Positions 58,218-64,000 of a stretch of DNA of 64,000 bases are shown here, in pieces. The DNA lies in contig NW_026251729.1 in assembly GCF_025024155.1 (NCBI RefSeq), positions 186,001 to 250,000 on the forward strand, read 5' to 3'. Position numbers and translations under genes: made by a program. The notes under the pieces are model-generated. The model was not told where the DNA came from, made no database searches, and saw only the letters and a program-made list of their open reading frames with translations. The stretch is from Gamsiella multidivaricata (Eukaryota > Mortierellomycota > Mortierellomycetes > Mortierellales > Mortierellaceae). The first letter of the stretch is position 1. The number at the start of each line of letters is the position of its first letter.

Positions 58218-60447
58218 ATGACCAAGTCAACTTCGGCCGCCCCGTACTGCTTCGTCAGTGGTGAGTCCAACAGTTCAAAGGCCTCTAAAGCGTAAGTCCT
58301 CTTACCAGCCCTTTCTTGCCTGGAATCTGGATATGACACAATCTCGGATAAACATACCCTTGTTCCGCACTCTGTCTCCGGCTCTTCAGGAATAAATGGC
58401 CTTTAACAAAAAAGACATATGATGACATCTCGTAGACTCCCTTGAAATGACAAAAGTTTGTTCAGCACGAGCCTGTGTAGGCATCAGTACATCCCCTCAT
58501 TCTCAGTTCGCGCCCTTCATCTTTTTCTCCCTTTAGTTCTCTATATATCCTGAACATTCGCCAACAACCGATAAGGGCCAAGATCTGTGGCGCCAAGGAA
58601 CGCGACCGTCGCCCAATTGACCCTCCTCCAATTGTGCAGATCAGGCTGGCAGACCCTTCTTCGGACAAAAACAAGTAAGCACACGTATTGCACTGTAGAT
58701 GGGGTTGGGGTTGGGGGGTTGGGGGGCTGGGACTGTCACGTTGCGATGCTGCATAGAATCTCCTACTTATTATACTACCATTGCTTTATCTCATGGCCTA
58801 CTTTCTTGCAGGGACTATCTCCAAAGCCCGTATCTCTTCATGTGCTGCAATCTTGTCCATGCAAACGACCCCTCGGGCGAGATTGTCGCACCAGCACATC
58901 GTGCCCTCGCCGGCACGGTCGTCTCGTCCCTCAACCGCCTCAAGGACGTTGACAACTCCGACGGCGGCTTCTTTGTCTTTGGCGACATATCTGTTAGAAT
59001 CGAGGGCCACTTTCGTCTTCGTTTCTCCCTCTTCGAGCTGGTTAAGGGGGAAGTTTTCCACGTCATGTCTGCCGTCTCCAACCCTATGACCGTGCACTCG
59101 AGCAAGACCTTCCCGGGCATGTCAGAGTCCACATTTCTGTCAAGGAGTTTTTCAGACCAGGGCGTCCGCATCCGCATTCGAAAGGACCATCACGTCAAGC
59201 CCAAGAGGCATATGTCCATAGACGCCACGGAAGAATCTCAGGCTGCCATGCACAGCCCACCTTCGTCCTGCCATGAGGCGGACCACAGCGATAGTGAACA
59301 CATCCAAATATCACACCCGGGTAAACGACCAAAGTCTTTCTCCATCGTCAGCAGCAACAGCAGCAGGCAGGCTTCTATGGACACCCACCCCAAGCATCCT
59401 GATGGTTACCCTTCCGCTGCAGAACTTTCGGAACGGACGCCTCCCTCGTCTCCAGGTCCCTTTATGGGACAGGATCCAGTTCCCTCCAAGTCTCGTCACC
59501 ACCAGCATTACACGGATCTTTCCCCAGGACAACATGAAGAGCATCATTGCCTGTATCCCTCATCTTATTGCTACGCCCCGCACCACCGAACGGACAGGCC
59601 ATCATCGTTTTCGAAATGCCATTGCCACGAGTCTAGTTCACGCCGTCAAAATCACTCGACATATCCTTATCCTGCCGGTGCGTCTCGCCCTTCTCATCCT
59701 AAAGACATCTCCCGTCAACCTGACCGCCACCCTGAACCACATTCAAGCCACTTGGAGCATCACGATCATTGTCAATATCCAGCTCGGTCCAGATATCATT
59801 GCCGTCATTATCACCGCCCTTCCCACGAGGCTGGCCATCCTTATGTTGAGAGGTATTCCTCATCCTACCATGGCCACTACCCTCCGTCGTATTCAATGGG
59901 CGCTGCCCATCCATTTCTCTCTTCTGTACATAATTCGCGCCCTTTATATCCATGTCCTTCGGCTCTCGCCCATCATGCCCTTCCTCATCCCTCTGCGCCC
60001 CATCCAAGCGTACCAAGCAAATTCAAGGAGCCAGCGCCACGCCATGGCTTTCCCGCCGCTCTGCTGAACGACCAAGATATGGAATGCGTGCCCAGTCCTG
60101 GCTACTACCACAGTCGAACACCATCCATGTCCTCACAGCAGAGTGAGGGCAATTTTTCTCCACTTCACCCCGTTTCTCCGCCAGAGACCCAAGCGCCTAT
60201 CCATGGGTTACCGCCCCATCGAGATATGCCTCCTGCACATAATGTCCCAACTTCTCATACTGGGCCAACTCCCTTGGTTTTTGCACAAATCCCATCGCGA
60301 ACTCCCGTTGCAGGAGAAGGAGTGAGCACAATCCAACTGCCATCGATTCAAAGCCTATCGACACGTTCGCCGATCATCCCTGGCCATCCATTCATGGAGG
60401 CAGCCCCTGCCAGGAGTTATTATGTTCGTCCTGAATGCCTGACCTGA
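58218..60447 (+). CDS. velvet-domain transcriptional regulator
   Basis: Three exons (58218-58291, 58537-58674, 58812-60447) give 615 residues. The velvet domain occupies about residues 26-170: YILNIRQQPIRAKICGAKERDRRPIDPPPIVQIRL, SPYLFMCCNLVHAN, GGFFVFGDISVRIEGHFRLRF and the KTFPGMSESTFLSRSFSDQGVRI end. The tail of about 440 residues is disordered, very rich in His, Pro and Ser. The domain resembles NF-kB Rel folds and binds DNA as VosA/VelB/VeA-type homo- or heterodimers that govern development and secondary metabolism. The class (VosA, VelB or VelC) cannot be fixed by eye; the short N-terminus before the domain argues against VeA. Intron 2 carries a G-quadruplex motif. Confidence 0.92.
58701..58726 (+). 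repeat. G-quadruplex-type G-run array in velvet intron 2
   Basis: Four runs of four to six G separated by TT (GGGG TT GGGG TT GGGGGG TT GGGGGG) on the sense strand, 26 bases after the 5' splice site of the 137-base intron. It resembles a telomere-like repeat but is only four units long. Confidence 0.9.
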
Positions 60448-60856
60448 AACAGAGTTCAATAAACAATTTCAAATACAATAACAGAACTGAATTGATGCAT
60501 GCCGCAAAAAAAAGTTACATTAATGTGCGTTGCAAAATCAGTTGAGCTGCCGTACGTGGAAGAGAGTAAGGAAATCCACCTCCCCTAATTCATTTTGGTC
60601 AGTTAGTATCTCGTCCATTTTCGCAACGAACATTTCGGCCAATAATTTGCTGCCAACGGTTTTGTGCTCCATCAAAAATAACCCAAAACTATCTGCCATC
60701 CACTCCTCGGCTCCATCACCTTCTTCTTCTCCTTCACACATCCTCATCCCCCCCTCTCTGCTCTTTTACACCCACAGCTACTCTACTGCACCCCAAAAAG
60801 CAATACCGACAACCAGGACCACGCCAGCAACCGTTACCCACTTCGGCCTTGACAAG
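60448..60856. promoter_or_regulatory. short intergenic region upstream of DNAJC3-like gene
   Basis: About 400 bp. A velvet-gene poly(A) signal AATAAA is at 60458-60463. The right part is C/T-rich leader of the DNAJC3-like gene. ORFs here are extensions upstream of the real ATG. Confidence 0.55.
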
Positions 60857-62613
60857 ATGAAACTTCGCCTCTTATCCCTGCTGCCACTCATCCTGTCCTT
60901 GCAGCAGGTCTACTCCCAGGGCCCACAGACCACCCAGCAGTTCCTGGACCAGGCCAATATCTACCTGAGCAAGGGAGAGTACAACCTAGCTTTGGAGAGC
61001 TACGATGCCGCCATTGGTAATGTTAGAGCCGAAAGCCACGCCTACTTTCCTTTATTGTCTCTCTAGCCTCATGGTTCTAACGACCTATGCCGGTTTCTCA
61101 ACTAGCCAAGGATCCCTCCAACTACCTCTCATACTTCAAGCGAGCCGCAACCTATCTGACTCTTGGACGCAACAATCAGGCTCTAGCCGATTTCACAACC
61201 ATCCTGAAACTCAAACCTGATTTCGGTCAAGCTCTGTTTCAGCGAGGAAAGATCTACACCAAAGCTGGAGACTTCACTAAAGCCAAGGAGGATTTGGAGG
61301 AATACCTGAAGAGCAACAAAGGCGACAGTCAAGCAAACGATATTCCCGAACTGTTGTCAACGATTGATGAGGCCTCGAATGCCCTGACCCTTGCCCAGGC
61401 GGCTGCAGCTAAAGGACAGTCGGAGGAGTGTGTTCATATCCTAGGGTCGGCCATTCTGGTCGCACCGCTGTATGTGCCCTTCCGGATGCAGAGGGCCGAG
61501 TGTCATCTGGCTCGGGGTGAGGTTGAGGAGGCTGTCAATGACTTTAACCGGGCAACCCATAACGCGGCCTTGGACCCAAAGTTGATGCACCGGCTGTCAA
61601 CCATGAGCTACTATTCCCTATACACGCCCGAGCAGGCTCTGGCGCAAATCAAGCAATGTATCTCGTTCGACCCTGAAAACAAGATGTGTAAGGCATTGTT
61701 CAAGAAGATTAAGGCGACCGAGAAGGATTTGACCAAGTTGAACAAGGACCTGGAGAACAGTCGATGGTTGGGAGTAATCAACAAGTCGGTTGGCGGCGAA
61801 AAGTCCCTGGTGAGCTCGATTGAGACGGAAACAGCGAATATGGAAGCAGAGAACAATGCCGTTGGCAAGATGCCTAAGCGCTTATTGTTGAAGGTCTACT
61901 CCGCAGCATGCAAAGCGTACACTGAGGTAAAGAGACACAAGTTTTTTTTTTTTTTTTTTTTTTTTTGACGCATGTAGTGTTGCATTTTGCAAAGGAACTC
62001 GCAAATACTAACTGGCTACCGCTTTCCTCACATTATATTACAGGCGCAAGATACCAAGAACGCACTCAAGTGGTGCACATCAACATTATCGCTGGACGAG
62101 TCGAACGTGGATGGTCTGGTTGGACGGGGTATGGCGCATATGCTGAACGACGATTTCGAGCAAGCGGTCAATGATTTCACAGAGGCACAGAAACTCTCAG
62201 ATGGACAGGACCGCGCTATCCACGAAAAATTAAGCAAGGCCCAACGGCTGTTGAAGCAATCGCAACAGAAGGACTATTACAAGATCTTGGGTGTGTCGCG
62301 CAGTGCATCCGAACGGGAAATCAAGAAGGCGTTCCGTAAGCAGGCCAAGGAGTGGCACCCTGATACCTACCGTGGCGAACTCAAGCCAGATCAGGTGGAG
62401 AAGAAGATGGCGTCGTTGAACGAGGCATATGAGGTACTGAGCGACCCAGAGTTGAGGGCACGGTTTGATAACGGTGATGATCCCAATGATCCCCAGGGAC
62501 AACAGAATCCTTTCGGTCAAGGCTTCGGTGGTAATCCGTTCTTTTTCCAACAAGGAGGAAGCCCCTTCGGACAAGCCGGCGGAGGCGGATTCCAGTTCAA
62601 CTTCCAGTTCTAA
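60857..62613 (+). CDS. DNAJC3: ER co-chaperone DNAJC3/P58IPK-like (TPR and J domains)
   Basis: Three exons (60857-61016, 61106-61926, 62044-62613) give 516 residues, near the human 504. A signal peptide (LLSLLPLILSLQQVYS) opens the protein, so it enters the ER lumen. About nine TPR units follow, beginning with QFLDQANIYLSKGEYNLALESYDAAI and KDPSNYLSYFKRA. The J domain starts at KDYYKILGVSRSASEREIKKAF with the HPD triad at 432-434 and ends near LSDPELRARFDNGDD, then a Gly/Phe-rich tail. P58IPK delivers unfolded proteins to BiP and restrains PERK-type kinases in animals. There is no KDEL-type end; the tail ends FQFNFQF. Intron 2 has a T23 run next to the 5' side. AATAAA at 62639-62644. Confidence 0.93.
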
Positions 62614-63210
62614 AGTCCAGTTCAAGTTAAATAGACAAAATAAAACGTTGAATAACCGGGACAGAGCTCAATACAGCCTTTTATACATCTACATTGATGC
62701 GTGCAGACGAACCAAACGCAGGGCGACCAGGACGGCGGCAGGATCTCAGTGTACCGGGATTATCACGTGCATTGCGTATTGATGACTGTTACTTTTGCTT
62801 TGCTTTTTTCTTTTTTTTTTTTTTTTCTCAGCAACACACTGGACTGGTTGCGGTGTGGTACATAGGTGCTTTCATCCTCCACCCTACCTCTTCAAAAGCT
62901 ATACCCCAAACGGTAAAGACCAATTGGAGAACATACCTCTCTGTCATCAGAAGGATCCTCTTCCGACACGAAGCATGTCATGGAGTCTTTGTTTACGCGA
63001 GCAAGAGCTGGGATCAGGATCGGGAAACAAACGTGATGGGGCAAAGTGAGGACTTTTTGGACACGAGCGGTATTAGAACGCTGGATACAGCAATAGGATG
63101 GAACTGGCGTGGTTGGCGACATGGCATATCTATCCAGTTCCCCTCATTGACTAAAACTGGCACTAAAATATAACTTTGTTTCGCTATTGTTGGTTTTTGT
63201 CTGCAGACAG
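62614..63210. other. intergenic region between DNAJC3-like gene and lysine-rich gene
   Basis: About 600 bp. A T-rich stretch lies at 62808-62828. A tract ending TTTTTGTCTGCAG at 63194-63206 looks like a splice acceptor 4 bases before the next ATG, suggesting that the following gene has a 5' intron. Overlapping ORFs are not convincing. Confidence 0.5.
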
Positions 63211-64000
63211 ATGGGTAACCAGACCACCATGGGGAGCCATAAGACCAAGCACGACAAAAAACGCGACGAGTCGTCCAAGAAACGAAAGAAGAGCCACAAG
63301 TCCGACAGAGATGGGGGAGTGGAGCATGAGCGGGCCCGAAAGAAGGCGCATGTCGCACCCACATCGACGTCGACACTGACACCGACGCCTGCAGCAGCAC
63401 CTACACCAGCATCTGCACCAGCACCAACATCAGTATCAGCATCAGCATTTGAGCGGCGAGCATCGGTAACGAGCATTATGACCCAAGTCAAAGCTGAGGA
63501 TATGCAGGGACTGGATAGTTTGGGCGGTATGTTGGACTCGGACGATGACAATGCGGATTCCTCGGACGACGATAATGACAGGAGCGCCAAAAATGCGGCT
63601 GCGGCTGCGGCTGTTGCTGTTCAAAGGAACAAGACGCTTACATTAGTGGGCGGGGCTGGTGCTAATGCCAATGCTAATGCTAGCGCAAAGCCAATTGGCG
63701 ACAAGGCGAAAGCGGTAAAGACAAGTTCTAAAGCTGGAGCTACCGGAACTGGAACTGGAACTGGAGCCGGAGTGACGAGTTCGAGGTTGACGTTTGAGCA
63801 GATCATGAGTATGCCCGACAAAAACCCTGGCGAGGGCAGCGGCAGCGGCAGCGGAAAGCATAAGAAGAAGCAGACAGTAGTCGATAAGGTCAACGCCAAT
63901 GATAAGGGCAGCGATGAAGCCGAGAAGGCGAAGAAGGATACCAAGGACCGCGAAATCAAGGATCGCAAGAGCGACAAGTCGAACAAGAAGGATCGAAGCA
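63211..64000 (+). CDS. lysine- and alanine-rich unidentified protein, cut by window edge
   Basis: A frame open from the ATG at 63211 to the window end, 263 codons so far. It starts MGNQTTMGSHKTKHDKKRDE, then KKRKKSHKSDRDGG (a likely nuclear localisation signal), a Thr/Pro/Ala linker, an acidic stretch (LDSDDDNADSSDDDND), poly-Ala, Asn-Ala and Gly-Thr repeats, a LTFEQIMSMPDKNP segment that looks like a conserved core, and a Lys-rich end. I do not recognise the family. The acidic and basic alternation suggests a nuclear or nucleolar protein. The C-terminus and any defining domain lie beyond the window. The acceptor-like sequence just before the ATG implies an intron in the 5' leader. Confidence 0.65.
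   Translation, partial: MGNQTTMGSHKTKHDKKRDESSKKRKKSHKSDRDGGVEHERARKKAHVAPTSTSTLTPTPAAAPTPASAPAPTSVSASAFERRASVTSIMTQVKAEDMQGLDSLGGMLDSDDDNADSSDDDNDRSAKNAAAAAAVAVQRNKTLTLVGGAGANANANASAKPIGDKAKAVKTSSKAGATGTGTGTGAGVTSSRLTFEQIMSMPDKNPGEGSGSGSGKHKKKQTVVDKVNANDKGSDEAEKAKKDTKDREIKDRKSDKSNKKDRS

Noticed and set aside
58701..58726. Interstitial telomere or chromosome-end sequence
   Set aside because: Only four GGGG(GG)TT units lie inside an intron of an intact gene, flanked by normal coding sequence; a telomere would be longer and terminal.

Overview
The window is nuclear DNA of a filamentous fungus. Most genes are split by short introns (about 50 to 150 bases, GT or rarely GC donors, AG acceptors, CTAAC-like branch sites). 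One gene carries a velvet regulatory domain, a fungal hallmark. Base composition is near 50% GC outside simple repeats, and intergenic DNA and introns hold many long homopolymers and microsatellites. The intron density, the velvet factor and the gene complement would suit an early-diverging lineage such as Mortierellomycota, but that placement is inference. I rebuilt exon structures by hand by checking splice sites and reading phase. All multi-exon models below close in frame from ATG to stop; the small model at 15375-15699 is the weakest.

Layout, left half. Partial 3' end of a plus-strand gene (1-102); Nudix CoA pyrophosphatase (598-1553, -); nitronate monooxygenase (2168-3349, +); CCDC47-like ER protein (3578-5190, -); replication factor CDC45 (6289-8932, -); CORVET subunit Vps3/TGFBRAP1 (9133-13506, -), head to head with ribosomal protein uL15 (13747-15109, +); a possible small gene (15375-15699, -); DUF3605 protein (15882-16590, +); mitochondrial GTPase GUF1 (16687-19947, +); HSL-type lipase/esterase (20030-22383, -); a 2201-residue RS/proline-rich/coiled-coil protein (23312-30035, -).

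Right half. RING-CH membrane E3 ligase (31635-33974, +); V-ATPase subunit E (34297-35725, -); RNF10-type RING protein (36415-39143, +); p24 cargo receptor (39550-40362, -); Kv-beta-type aldo-keto reductase (40677-42050, -); type-B carboxylesterase (42672-44529, -); an alpha/beta hydrolase (47414-48886, +); YhhN/TMEM86 membrane protein (49342-50446, -); secreted GH5 endoglycoceramidase-like enzyme with a ricin-B tail (52224-54653, +); velvet factor (58218-60447, +); DNAJC3/P58IPK co-chaperone (60857-62613, +); and a lysine-rich protein cut by the window edge (63211 onward, +).

These are mostly conserved housekeeping genes in no obvious cluster. Several act in the endomembrane system (CCDC47, Vps3, V-ATPase E, p24, DNAJC3, possibly the RING-CH ligase), but nothing shows co-regulation. 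I found no transposon, CRISPR array, tRNA or rRNA. The most unusual items are the large coiled-coil protein with an exact 126-bp (six-heptad) tandem repeat, two GC-AG introns, a four-run G-quadruplex motif in a velvet-gene intron, and the changed oxyanion motif of the HSL-type lipase. I saw no clear previously undescribed biological system.
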